Source of the DNA: Ruminococcus sp. UBA4385
GTDB lineage: Bacteria > Bacillota_A > Clostridia > Oscillospirales > Ruminococcaceae
Assembly (NCBI GenBank): GCA_002391065.1
Contig: DGRP01000160.1
Location: 1 to 23,026, forward strand
Direction of reading: 5' to 3'
DNA length: 23,026 nucleotides
Below, in pieces: positions 15,286-21,972 of this stretch. The notes under the pieces are model-generated. The model ran no database searches, had not been told where the DNA came from, and saw only the letters and a list, made by a program, of their open reading frames with translations. Made by a program: the position numbers and the translations under genes. The stretch's first letter is position 1; each line of letters starts with the position of its first letter.

Positions 15286-15316
15286 AAGGGCGGAAATATC
15301 CGCCCTTTTTTATTTT
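15286..15316 (+). terminator. tyrA terminator
   Basis: AAGGGCGGA (15286-15294) pairs with TCCGCCCTT (15299-15307) around an AATA loop and runs into a T-rich tract (to 15316). The tract overlaps the stop end of the convergent dipeptidase gene. In the other direction the tail is not T-rich, so it is mainly a plus-strand terminator. Confidence 0.9.
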
Positions 15317-16659
15317 GTAAGCTCAATTATAGCATTCGCATAAAGGTTAAGATTGTATTTGAAGGTAGACATAGAGATATGCTCATCAGGACCGTGCATA
15401 TTGTTGTTCTCGTCAGGGAATTCTGCACCAAAGGCAACTCCGCCTTTAGTATTATGAACGTAGGTTATACCGCCCTCGCTGATACATTCGCCTTTTTGAC
15501 CGGTTACATCTTCGTATACTCTGAGAAGTGTCTGAATGAAATCCGAATTTTCATCAACGTAATGGCTTTCCATTCCTTCGCAGTCTGTAACTTTCATTCC
15601 TGCATTTTCAAGTGCTGATTTTATAATAGCAGAAATCTCAGCATACTTTTTGTCAACAGGGAAGCGTATATCAAGCCCTCCGCTTAGTTTTCCGTTTTCA
15701 ATATTCAGAAGTGTAAGCGCCATAGTCATATCGCCTGAGACTTTGTCAGAGAATCCAAGTCCTGCCGATTTTCCATTATATTCGCCGTGAGGGAAAACCT
15801 CAGAGAGCGCTTTCAGTTCAGCATATCCACACTTTACAAGTGCCGACAAAAGTGCAGTCGCAGTATTTATACCTCTTTCAGGTCTTGACCCATGTGAAGA
15901 ACGGCCCCTGATTATATGCTCCCGATTATCGGATTCAAAGCAAAGTTCAGGTTCAGTTTCTTTTAAGACAGAGTTTATTTTTTCAGTATTATCATCAACA
16001 GAAATAACTGCTTTCCCGGGGACAGCGTTAATAACAGTTCCGCATCTGACAGAAAGCTTTGTGTCGGAGAGTTTTCCTTCAAATTTCAGATGTACCATTC
16101 CTTTTTCGCAGTTGAGCACAGGGAATGAGCCATCTGGAGTGAATATCATTTCAGGGAATCCGACTTTCTTTTCATAGTAGTCTATATCATTGCAGCCGAT
16201 TTCCTCTCCGCCTCCAAATATAACTCTGAAGTTCTTTCTTATTGGGATATTAAGCTCTTTTATAGCTTTTACAGCCCACAGTACTGCAACGCTTGGACCT
16301 TTATCATCAATTGTACCTCTGCCGTAAAGAGTGTCATTTCTGCACTCCAGCTTGAATGGCTCACTTCTCCAGCCCTCACCTGCAGGAACAACATCAAGAT
16401 GAGAAAGAACAGCCAGCTCAGGCTCTTTATCATTATAGAAATCACCATGCACAGCATAGTTATCAATATTCTGTGTAAACATACTTAATTGCTTGAGTTT
16501 ATTAATGCCCCATTCAAGGGCATTTTTTGAGCCTTCACCAAATGGCTTGATTTTACTGCTTTCATCAGCAACACTTTCAATAGATATAATCTCAGCTAAA
16601 TCAGCGAGTATTTCATCCATATGCTCATCAAAGTAAGCACTTAATTGATCTTTGTACAT
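15310..16659 (-). CDS. M20-family metallo-dipeptidase, PepV/Sapep type
   Basis: This is a cytoplasmic metal-dependent dipeptidase of the M20 family, PepV/Sapep branch, releasing amino acids from imported dipeptides. It has 449 residues. The metal ligands are visible: SHLDVVPAG (His87, with Asp89), GTIDDKGP (Asp119), GGGEEIGC (Glu152/153), TPDGSFP (Asp176) and HGPDEHI near residue 420. The inserted lid domain lies between about 180 and 360. No signal peptide is present. It starts 4 bases after the metallophosphoesterase stop, and its ribosome binding site AAAGGTG is formed by the last codons of that gene. It is the last gene of the cluster that starts with the ExbB-like channel. It could also be a housekeeping gene carried along by operon position. 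Confidence 0.9.
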   Translation of the reverse strand: MYKDQLSAYFDEHMDEILADLAEIISIESVADESSKIKPFGEGSKNALEWGINKLKQLSMFTQNIDNYAVHGDFYNDKEPELAVLSHLDVVPAGEGWRSEPFKLECRNDTLYGRGTIDDKGPSVAVLWAVKAIKELNIPIRKNFRVIFGGGEEIGCNDIDYYEKKVGFPEMIFTPDGSFPVLNCEKGMVHLKFEGKLSDTKLSVRCGTVINAVPGKAVISVDDNTEKINSVLKETEPELCFESDNREHIIRGRSSHGSRPERGINTATALLSALVKCGYAELKALSEVFPHGEYNGKSAGLGFSDKVSGDMTMALTLLNIENGKLSGGLDIRFPVDKKYAEISAIIKSALENAGMKVTDCEGMESHYVDENSDFIQTLLRVYEDVTGQKGECISEGGITYVHNTKGGVAFGAEFPDENNNMHGPDEHISMSTFKYNLNLYANAIIELTK

Positions 16660-16663
16660 TATT

Positions 16664-17524
16664 TCACCTTTTCTTTAATGTTATCAGCATAATCTCAGCA
16701 GGGTTATTAATCCTGAATTTTCCAAGTCCGACAGTAACTGCAAGCGAGGAAGTGCCGTTATCAGTATCTAGTTCATAGATACCCTTAGTATATTTAGGGA
16801 AAAATTTTCTTTCGGGAGAGAAGATACCTCCGATGAACGGAAGCCTCACAGCACCGCCGTGACAATGTCCTGAAAATATTCCGTCTGCGCCCCAATTTGC
16901 ATATACATCAAATGGCAGAGGGTTATGCGAAATCAGCAGATTGCATACAGTATTGTCAGGTCTGCCTAACAGCTTAGTAAGCGTCTCGGTATCAAGCTGA
17001 GGCAGATCGTTATGCGAGAAGTCCTCATTCCTGTAGTATCTCTGAGGAAGCTGAGAGCCGTAAAGCGTTATTGCCTGACCGTCTGCAAGAAGGTAACAGT
17101 GCTCATTTCTGAGTACTGTGATACCAAGCTGTTTAAGCCTGAAGCAAAGTGATTCACATAGATCTATATTATCAACCTCATGATTACCGAGCACATAATA
17201 TGTAGGTGCTATTGTTCTCAGCCTTTTCATAAGTGCAACCTTAGGTGCCATATCTGTTTCGTCTCTGCTGTACAGATCCCCTGCAAAAAAGATGTAATCG
17301 GGCTCTGCGGCTATGCAGGAGTTTATAAGATTATCAAACTTGTCACCGTAACGTTTTTTGTGAAGGTCTGCTATAAGAAGTATTTTCTTTTCGTCAAAGC
17401 TGTCAGGAAGCTTGCTGACTTTCATTGAGTATTTGTTCACCCGAAGCTGACGATTGGATATCAGCATATAGCCTGCAGTAAAGCATATTCCGACAGCAGC
17501 AAGAAGCTTATATCTGATTTTCAC
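16664..17524 (-). CDS. membrane-anchored metallophosphoesterase, YkuE-like
   Basis: This is a calcineurin-like phosphoesterase of about 286 residues. It begins with a short N-terminal hydrophobic helix (about 6-22) acting as signal anchor, so the catalytic domain probably faces outside. Metal-site motifs run in order: LIADLHKKR (Asp53, His55), AGDLYSR (Asp83), LGNHE (Asn114, His115), LLISHNP and FSGHCHGG. This pattern fits YkuE-type enzymes, which are thought to act on lipid- or cell-wall-linked phosphoesters; the substrate here is unknown. The start taken is GTG at 17524, or possibly TTG at 17527, because the frame stays open to 17671 but that extension lies inside the end of the patatin gene. 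Only four bases separate the two genes, so they are translated from one message. Confidence 0.87.
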   Translation of the reverse strand: MKIRYKLLAAVGICFTAGYMLISNRQLRVNKYSMKVSKLPDSFDEKKILLIADLHKKRYGDKFDNLINSCIAAEPDYIFFAGDLYSRDETDMAPKVALMKRLRTIAPTYYVLGNHEVDNIDLCESLCFRLKQLGITVLRNEHCYLLADGQAITLYGSQLPQRYYRNEDFSHNDLPQLDTETLTKLLGRPDNTVCNLLISHNPLPFDVYANWGADGIFSGHCHGGAVRLPFIGGIFSPERKFFPKYTKGIYELDTDNGTSSLAVTVGLGKFRINNPAEIMLITLKKR

Positions 17525-17528
17525 CAAA

Positions 17529-18383
17529 TCACACTTTCTTTCCCAGATATTTGTTAAGGCTTTCCATTGCCCATTTTGCATGGTTATAGCCATAGTTAAA
17601 GAGCCTGTCAAGCTTTTCGGGGTTATTTTCCAGCCGCCCAACTCCGAATGTAGTTTTAGGCGTGAACACAAATGCTTTACCGCTTTGTTTGAGCTCTTCT
17701 ATTTCACGAATACATTCATTGTATCTGTCGGCTCTTGAGAGCATAGCCTGTGAAAAATCAGGATATTTTTTATAAAAATCCGCCGAGAGTTTTGTTGCGG
17801 TTTCAGTTTCCTTTATATATCCCTTTGGCCTTGTAAGAACAATAATTAATTTATCACAGCCCTCATTAATAGCCTGTTTATATGGTATTGAGTCTGATAT
17901 TCCGCCGTCAAGATAGTTCTTACCGTTTATCCTGATCATAGGGAACAGCATCGGGAGGGCACAGGTAGCTCTCAGAAGCTGCCAGCTTTTGTCATCTCTC
18001 GGTACATCGAGGTATTCAGCTTTGCCTGTTTCGACATTTGTAACTACGGCTGCAAATCTGCCTTTATAATCTTTATATGCATTATAATCGAAAGGAAGAA
18101 CTGAGTTCGGAACTTCGTCAAAAGCATAGTCCAGATTATAGTAGCTTTTATTTGACGGCCTTAGCAAATGATGAAAACCCATATACTTTTTTGTCGGCAT
18201 TATATCTCTTGCCAGTTTGTAGTTTCTGCCTATCTGTCCCGAAACATAAGATGCTCCGAAAGCAGCCCCCGCAGAAACACCGATAACATAATCAGCCTTA
18301 ATCCCTTCCTCCAGCAGAGCGTCAAGCACACCGCAGGAATATACAGTTCTGCTTGCACCGCCTTCTAAAACCAAACCTATCAT
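17529..18383 (-). CDS. patatin-like phospholipase
   Basis: This is a serine lipid acyl hydrolase of the patatin family, closest in look to the YjjU-type bacterial group. It has about 284 residues from the ATG at 18383. The oxyanion segment is LVLEGGASRTVYSCGVL, the nucleophile elbow is GVSAG (Ser37), and the catalytic aspartate is in YLDGGISDSIP (Asp159). There is no signal peptide, so it acts on the inner leaflet or on cytosolic lipid. Typical family members have GGGxRG; here it is GGASRT, a small divergence. An in-frame ATG at 18392 would add three residues, but it lies in the arm of a hairpin. If that hairpin is looped out, the ribosome binding site sits 8 bases from the ATG at 18383, so the latter is preferred. 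It follows the stator-like genes by a 44-base gap. Confidence 0.9.
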   Translation of the reverse strand: MIGLVLEGGASRTVYSCGVLDALLEEGIKADYVIGVSAGAAFGASYVSGQIGRNYKLARDIMPTKKYMGFHHLLRPSNKSYYNLDYAFDEVPNSVLPFDYNAYKDYKGRFAAVVTNVETGKAEYLDVPRDDKSWQLLRATCALPMLFPMIRINGKNYLDGGISDSIPYKQAINEGCDKLIIVLTRPKGYIKETETATKLSADFYKKYPDFSQAMLSRADRYNECIREIEELKQSGKAFVFTPKTTFGVGRLENNPEKLDRLFNYGYNHAKWAMESLNKYLGKKV

Positions 18384-18389
18384 AAAAAT

Positions 18390-18423
18390 CATACCCCCAT
18401 AAACAGGGGGTATGCACTCCTTT
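18390..18423 (-). promoter_or_regulatory. hairpin between ribosome binding site and start of the patatin gene, possibly also an attenuator
   Basis: On the minus strand, AAAGGAG (18417-18423) is followed two bases later by CATACCCCC (18406-18414) pairing perfectly with GGGGGTATG (18390-18398) around a seven-base loop. ATTTTT then leads to the ATG at 18383. Looping out the hairpin gives an 8-base spacing. The GC-rich stem with a short T-run could also act as a weak terminator limiting downstream expression. Confidence 0.55.
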
Positions 18424-18427
18424 CAGA

Positions 18428-18943
18428 TTAAACTTTGGACGACTCGCTTTCTGATTCTGCAGCTGAGCTGTCCTCATTAAGATCAGTTGTGACATACTTC
18501 CTGCCCTCGGAATCAAGCTTGGATTTAAGCTCGTCCATAGCATTAGCTGTAGCATTGTCATTATAGATCCTCACTATATAGTTATCCTTGAGCCCCTTAA
18601 CTCTCGAAGCAATAGTATCAAGATCAATAACGGCATTATCAACCGTATATATGCTTCCTGAAACCTTTACATCGAAATATTCCGGATCCTCTTCTGATGA
18701 CTCATCGGCTGCTGCCGTACTAGATGAAGGAGTAGTCTCTTCATTTCCGCTGCCGTCACCGCCGGCACCCTTTCCGCCGCCCAGTCCAAGTCCAAGCCAC
18801 TGGAGTATAGCAAGGAGCGCAGCTAACAGCAAAAGAATGATAATAAGGAAAAGAAGCCTTTTTTTCTTCTTTTTCTTTTCTTTTCTGTCTTTATTTTCAA
18901 GATCATCTCTCATCAGTTTTTCTACATCATTTTGTATGCTCAT
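18428..18943 (-). CDS. single-pass membrane protein with ExbD-like outer domain, third stator-associated protein
   Basis: I do not recognise a named family. The 171-residue protein has an acidic then strongly basic cytoplasmic N-terminus (a Lys-rich run at about 19-29), one very hydrophobic helix (29-50), a Gly/Ser/Glu-rich linker (52-87), and a compact domain at about 88-155. Its pattern VKVSGSIYTVDN...DLDTIASRVKGL...YIVRIYNDNATANAM...EGRKYVTTD resembles the periplasmic domain of ExbD/TolR. It lacks the membrane aspartate of true ExbD. The C-terminus is Ser/Glu-rich. The start is the ATG at 18943, nine bases after AAAGGA; an upstream ATG at 18952 touches that site directly and is unlikely. 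It follows the ExbD-like gene by 15 bases. Confidence 0.7.
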   Translation of the reverse strand: MSIQNDVEKLMRDDLENKDRKEKKKKKKRLLFLIIILLLLAALLAILQWLGLGLGGGKGAGGDGSGNEETTPSSSTAAADESSEEDPEYFDVKVSGSIYTVDNAVIDLDTIASRVKGLKDNYIVRIYNDNATANAMDELKSKLDSEGRKYVTTDLNEDSSAAESESESSKV

Positions 18944-18958
18944 AAAGACCATTCCTTT

Positions 18959-19546
18959 CTATTTCGATGTGTTTATGTAAGTAAAATAAATGCTTTTGTG
19001 TGATTGTGAAAGCTTTGAAACCGTATCTCTTACGACGGACAGATCATTATACAGTACTGCATCGCCATCGTAAACTACAGCAGCCAGCGCTGCATTATCA
19101 TTACTAATGCCCATTGAAGCCAGTGCAAGGTCAAGCTCGTCATAAAGCTTGTCTGATATTTTATATTCGGACACCTGAGTATTTCCTCTGGATACTGTAA
19201 GCTTATCAGTTCCATTTTCATTCTTGATATTAAGTGTTATCAGCAGACCGTCTTTGTAATCATTAATTGCCTGCTGATTTTTTGCAGCATCATCATTTAA
19301 TGCTTTTTGCTGTTCATATGCCTGAGCTTTAAGCTCCTCAATTTTTTCATCATATTCCTTAGCCTGTTCATCAAGCTTTTTTTCGGTTGATTCAACCTTA
19401 GCCTGAGCTTTTTTAACCTTCTGATCAGCTTTCTCTTCAGCCTTAGCAGCAGAGCTTGAAGAATTAGTCATTACCCAGAACAGCATAATCATAATAACAT
19501 CAAGCAGAGAAGTCAGCTCCAGGGCAAGTCCTTTGTTTTTGCTCAT
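18959..19546 (-). CDS. ExbD/TolR-like proton-channel subunit with coiled coil
   Basis: The protein has 195 residues. The N-terminus ELTSLLDVIMIMLFWVMT (about 10-27) matches the ExbD/TolR membrane helix, including the single aspartate (Asp16) that carries protons in that family. A long Lys/Glu/Ala/Gln-rich coiled coil spans about 33-98, which ordinary ExbD lacks. Residues 101-192 form a mixed alpha/beta domain (LLITLNIKNENG...AALAAVVYDGDAV...SIYFTYI) with an ExbD-like pattern. There is no OmpA-type peptidoglycan-binding motif as in MotB. It starts three bases after the ExbB-like gene, so the two are made together. What the channel energises is unknown, since a Gram-positive cell has no TonB-dependent receptors. 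Confidence 0.8.
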   Translation of the reverse strand: MSKNKGLALELTSLLDVIMIMLFWVMTNSSSSAAKAEEKADQKVKKAQAKVESTEKKLDEQAKEYDEKIEELKAQAYEQQKALNDDAAKNQQAINDYKDGLLITLNIKNENGTDKLTVSRGNTQVSEYKISDKLYDELDLALASMGISNDNAALAAVVYDGDAVLYNDLSVVRDTVSKLSQSHKSIYFTYINTSK

Positions 19547-19549
19547 AGC

Positions 19550-20068
19550 TCAGACCTCCGAGTATGCCTGTTCGGCAGACTGCTCCTTTTTAGCAACATT
19601 TCTTTCCAGAAACAGCTGAACATTCTTTTCATTATCTTCGATTTTCGCAGAAACAATTCCGTCAAGAAACTTAAATACAATTCCGAAAACCAATCCCCAG
19701 AAGGTTGATGTCAAAGCACCGTAAAAGTTGCCTTGTACGTTATCCATATCCTTGACCATACCGAGCAGCGATATAACAGTTCCAAGAATTCCGAGCAGCG
19801 GAAATATTCCTGTGAGGTTCACAAAGATAGAATACAAACGGCCTGTATGATTTCTCATAGCAACAACTTTGGTTTCGCTTAGGCTTTTAGCATCTTTTAC
19901 AGCTTCATCGCCTGATGCAGCCCTGTCGGGAACAAAAATTGTCAGGTGCAGTTTTTTATACAATCTGTCAGCGGAGCGCTTAGTCATGTGATATACATAA
20001 GCCGTAAAAACTGCACAAATAAAAATGATAAGATCAAAACCGAAAAAATTACGAAAAATAACGGACAT
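19550..20068 (-). CDS. MotA/TolQ/ExbB-family proton-channel protein
   Basis: The protein has 172 residues and three predicted membrane helices (about 11-27, 82-103 and 117-136). The second holds FPLLGILGTVISLLGM (89-104), very close to the family signature APLLGLLGTVxGM. The third (YGALTSTFWGLVFGIVF) carries the usual small and Ser/Thr residues that line the channel. The cytoplasmic loop between helices one and two (28-80) is short, as in ExbB/TolQ rather than MotA. The C-terminal tail is charged and helical. It is the first gene of the cluster, with its own promoter and the ribosome binding sites AAAGGA and GAGG. In the family, five of these subunits surround two ExbD-like helices and turn proton flow into rotation or force. 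Confidence 0.85.
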   Translation of the reverse strand: MSVIFRNFFGFDLIIFICAVFTAYVYHMTKRSADRLYKKLHLTIFVPDRAASGDEAVKDAKSLSETKVVAMRNHTGRLYSIFVNLTGIFPLLGILGTVISLLGMVKDMDNVQGNFYGALTSTFWGLVFGIVFKFLDGIVSAKIEDNEKNVQLFLERNVAKKEQSAEQAYSEV

Positions 20069-20111
20069 AGATCCTCTATCCTTTCATTTCAGGTCGTCAC
20101 TGACCATATAC

Positions 20112-20144
20112 TATGATTTTATCATACTTTTCAATAAAAATCAA
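20112..20144 (-). promoter_or_regulatory. promoter of the stator-like operon, with a palindrome on the -10 box
   Basis: On the minus strand, TTGATT (20139-20144) and TAAAAT (20116-20121) are 17 bases apart. A perfect palindrome TATGAT-TTT-ATCATA (20112-20126) is centred on the -10 box, and could be a repressor site. The early transcript (20092-20105) can form a small GGTC/GACC hairpin. Confidence 0.65.
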
Positions 20145-20203
20145 GGGAATTTGTCAAAATCATTATCATTTGAAGAATTTTCTATGATTACTTCGCATGA
20201 AAC

Positions 20204-20233
20204 AAAAAAAGAGCCCGAATTATTCCGGGCTCT
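20204..20233 (-). terminator. terminator of the ROK regulator gene, containing its stop codon
   Basis: AGAGCCCG and CGGGCTCT (20210-20217 and 20226-20233) form a perfect eight-pair stem with an eight-base loop, followed on the minus strand by seven T residues (20204-20210). The stop codon TAA (20220-20222) lies in the loop, so the first stem arm encodes the last residues of the protein. Confidence 0.9.
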
Positions 20234-21485
20234 CAATACTATTTTTCTTTGACGGCGTATCATAACCGCCCTTGTTAAAGAAGAGTTCTCTGATAGCCAA
20301 TGCACAGCCTGAGAGGAAGCGATGTCTGTTGTCAATAATAGAACGGTCAACTTTGCCTGCAACTATAGGGCCTGCAATCTGTGAAATTGCTTCTTTCAGT
20401 CTGTCAAAATCCTCATCAGAACGAATAGGAAATCTGTGAAGCACAATTTTCTGAGGGTTGGTTGAGAAATACAGGTTGTTGATAAGAACAGCTATAAACA
20501 TTATCTCATTATCAAGTATTTCTTTTACACCCGAATCATCTTTATCATAGGCAGTATAAAGCATCTCTCTGGTAACATTCATAAAGTTGCCTTTACTTAC
20601 TTCATAAAGATATGGTGTGTTCTCGGCAGAATAGACCTCTTTGACCTTTCTCTTTATTGCAGACGGTGTCAGTTCACTTTCAACACAGCCTTTTCTTCCG
20701 CAGGCACAAACTCTGCCGTTTGTAGGATTGATAATCATCTTATCAACAAAGTTTGTTCTGTTATCATAGGAAATAATAGGCTCATTAAGGTTTGTAACAA
20801 CAAAGTTGAAAGAATTGCCATACTGCAAAAAAGCAATATTGAGTCTGTTGACATCTTTTGTCTTCAGAAAATCAATATTTGCCATAGCAGTGCCTTTGAC
20901 AGAATTGTCAAAAACCAGCGGAACATCAATCTGCTCCCTTATTTCGGCTTTAAGCTTTGAAAAGTCAGGAGCTTCATCCTTAATATCAATTCTCAGCCGT
21001 GAATACATTGTAGGGAAGATACCGAATCCAATTCCGAGAATGGAACTTACATCAAGACAGTTATCTGAAAGAATCTCCTTGATAGACTGCTCGCAGAAGC
21101 TCTTGATTTTTGAGTAATCAGTATTCTTGTCGATCGAAAGATTTCTCTTGTCAAGCACATCACCCGACAGAGTAGATAAACCAACACTTACTATGTCTTC
21201 CTCAATAGTAATGCCGATAGGGAATTTATAGTGATTGTTGATATCAATCAGTATTTTCTTTCTGCCTCGGGGAGCTTTTTCAGTTACATGCTTGTATTCA
21301 CCGATTTCGGCAATAATACCCTGCTCTATCATTTCATTTGTAATGATAGTAACTGCAGCTCGTGTAAGCTCCAGAGTTCCTGCAATATCTATTCTTGATG
21401 TTGGTCCACGCTGTTTTAGAATTTTAAGAACCTGCATCCTGTTTCGTCTTTTAAGATCAAGTTTGCTAATACCGTGTTGCTCCAT
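20220..21485 (-). CDS. ROK-family transcriptional regulator with degenerate kinase domain
   Basis: This is a DNA-binding regulator of the NagC/XylR/Mlc type with 421 residues. A winged helix-turn-helix occupies about 15-65 (RIDIAGTLELTRAAVTIITNE), followed by a linker with PRGRKK. The ROK fold follows. The zinc motif CACGRKGC is kept (Cys260, 262, 267). Other sugar-site landmarks are lost: VENDANAAA of true ROK kinases is replaced by VFDNSVKGT (191-199), the GTGxGxG loop by QYGNSFN (221-227), and the EIGH histidine segment by FVDKM (246-250). It should therefore not phosphorylate sugar and may sense a different ligand or none. GGAGG sits 10 bases before the ATG. It has its own promoter with operator-like repeats upstream, which suggests autoregulation, and no transport or sugar operon adjoins it. 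Confidence 0.88.
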   Translation of the reverse strand: MEQHGISKLDLKRRNRMQVLKILKQRGPTSRIDIAGTLELTRAAVTIITNEMIEQGIIAEIGEYKHVTEKAPRGRKKILIDINNHYKFPIGITIEEDIVSVGLSTLSGDVLDKRNLSIDKNTDYSKIKSFCEQSIKEILSDNCLDVSSILGIGFGIFPTMYSRLRIDIKDEAPDFSKLKAEIREQIDVPLVFDNSVKGTAMANIDFLKTKDVNRLNIAFLQYGNSFNFVVTNLNEPIISYDNRTNFVDKMIINPTNGRVCACGRKGCVESELTPSAIKRKVKEVYSAENTPYLYEVSKGNFMNVTREMLYTAYDKDDSGVKEILDNEIMFIAVLINNLYFSTNPQKIVLHRFPIRSDEDFDRLKEAISQIAGPIVAGKVDRSIIDNRHRFLSGCALAIRELFFNKGGYDTPSKKNSIESPE

Positions 21486-21609
21486 TTGCTATAATCCTCC
21501 GTTTGTCTCTTTCATTCAGCAAGATCATAATACTATTAATTCTGAAAAAGAACTAAACCAAACATATGAATTGTCAAAAAAACATCATACGCACCAGCTG
21601 ATAATAGTC

Positions 21610-21637
21610 ATTATAACAAATAAATGTAAACAAGTAA
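21610..21637 (-). promoter_or_regulatory. probable promoter of the ROK regulator gene
   Basis: On the minus strand, consensus TATAAT (21610-21615) has a modest -35, TTACTT (21632-21637), at 16 bases. Transcription from here would leave a leader of nearly 120 bases before the ATG at 21485. I see no convincing riboswitch in it, only a T-run. Confidence 0.55.
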
Positions 21638-21638
21638 T

Positions 21639-21693
21639 TAACATTTGATGTTATTTGAACTGTTTAACAAAATTTTACTTTTAGTTAAAATTT
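21639..21693. promoter_or_regulatory. two operator-like inverted repeats upstream of the ROK regulator promoter
   Basis: TAACAT-TTG-ATGTTA (21639-21653) is a perfect palindrome directly upstream of the -35 box. A second perfect repeat has arms AAATTTTA (21670-21677) and TAAAATTT (21686-21693), nested with TTTAAC (21663-21668) and GTTAAA (21684-21689). The AT-rich arms with a TTTAAC/GTTAAA core are in the general style of ROK regulator sites; binding by this protein is inference. Confidence 0.4.
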
Positions 21694-21703
21694 AAGATAT
21701 AAT

Positions 21704-21955
21704 TCACAGAATTGCGGATTCGTCAATGTCATCTTCAAGCTCTTCTCCGTTAAGAAGCGCTCTCAATGCATCTATGTCCTCCTGAGTGAGGGTAATGCCT
21801 TTGCCCATTCTTGTATGGTCTGGGCTCCACTCTCTGAGATCATACTTAGGATCTCTGTCATTCCATGATACCATGTTGAGCTCTTTTGTCCAGCCCTTTG
21901 CGTTTTCGGAAAGTACACCTATGTGTTCTGTGATTGTGAATTTAAGTTCAGCCAT
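21704..21955 (-). CDS. YdbC/PC4-like single-stranded DNA-binding protein
   Basis: This is an 83-residue protein of the bacterial YdbC family, which shares the fold of the eukaryotic coactivator PC4 (p15) and binds single-stranded DNA or RNA. The family pattern is clear: ITEHIGVLSENAKGWTKEL (8-26), then NMVSWNDRDPKYDLREW (27-43) and MGKGITLTQEDIDALRALL (50-68). A short acidic tail ends the protein. GGAGG lies nine bases before the ATG. It starts 17 bases after the flippase stop, so the two are co-transcribed, although a functional link is not obvious. Roles in transcription or DNA repair are suggested for the family, not shown here. Confidence 0.87.
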   Translation of the reverse strand: MAELKFTITEHIGVLSENAKGWTKELNMVSWNDRDPKYDLREWSPDHTRMGKGITLTQEDIDALRALLNGEELEDDIDESAIL

Positions 21956-21972
21956 TGTCTGTTACCTCCATA

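Noticed and set aside
17525..17671. N-terminal extension of the metallophosphoesterase frame
   Set aside because: It lies wholly within the patatin gene in another frame, and the protein resumes family-like sequence (a signal anchor) only after the GTG at 17524.
18428..20068. Zorya anti-phage defence or a flagellar MotAB stator
   Set aside because: The channel protein lacks the long cytoplasmic tail of ZorA and the large loop of MotA, the partner has no OmpA-type domain, and no helicase or nuclease gene adjoins.
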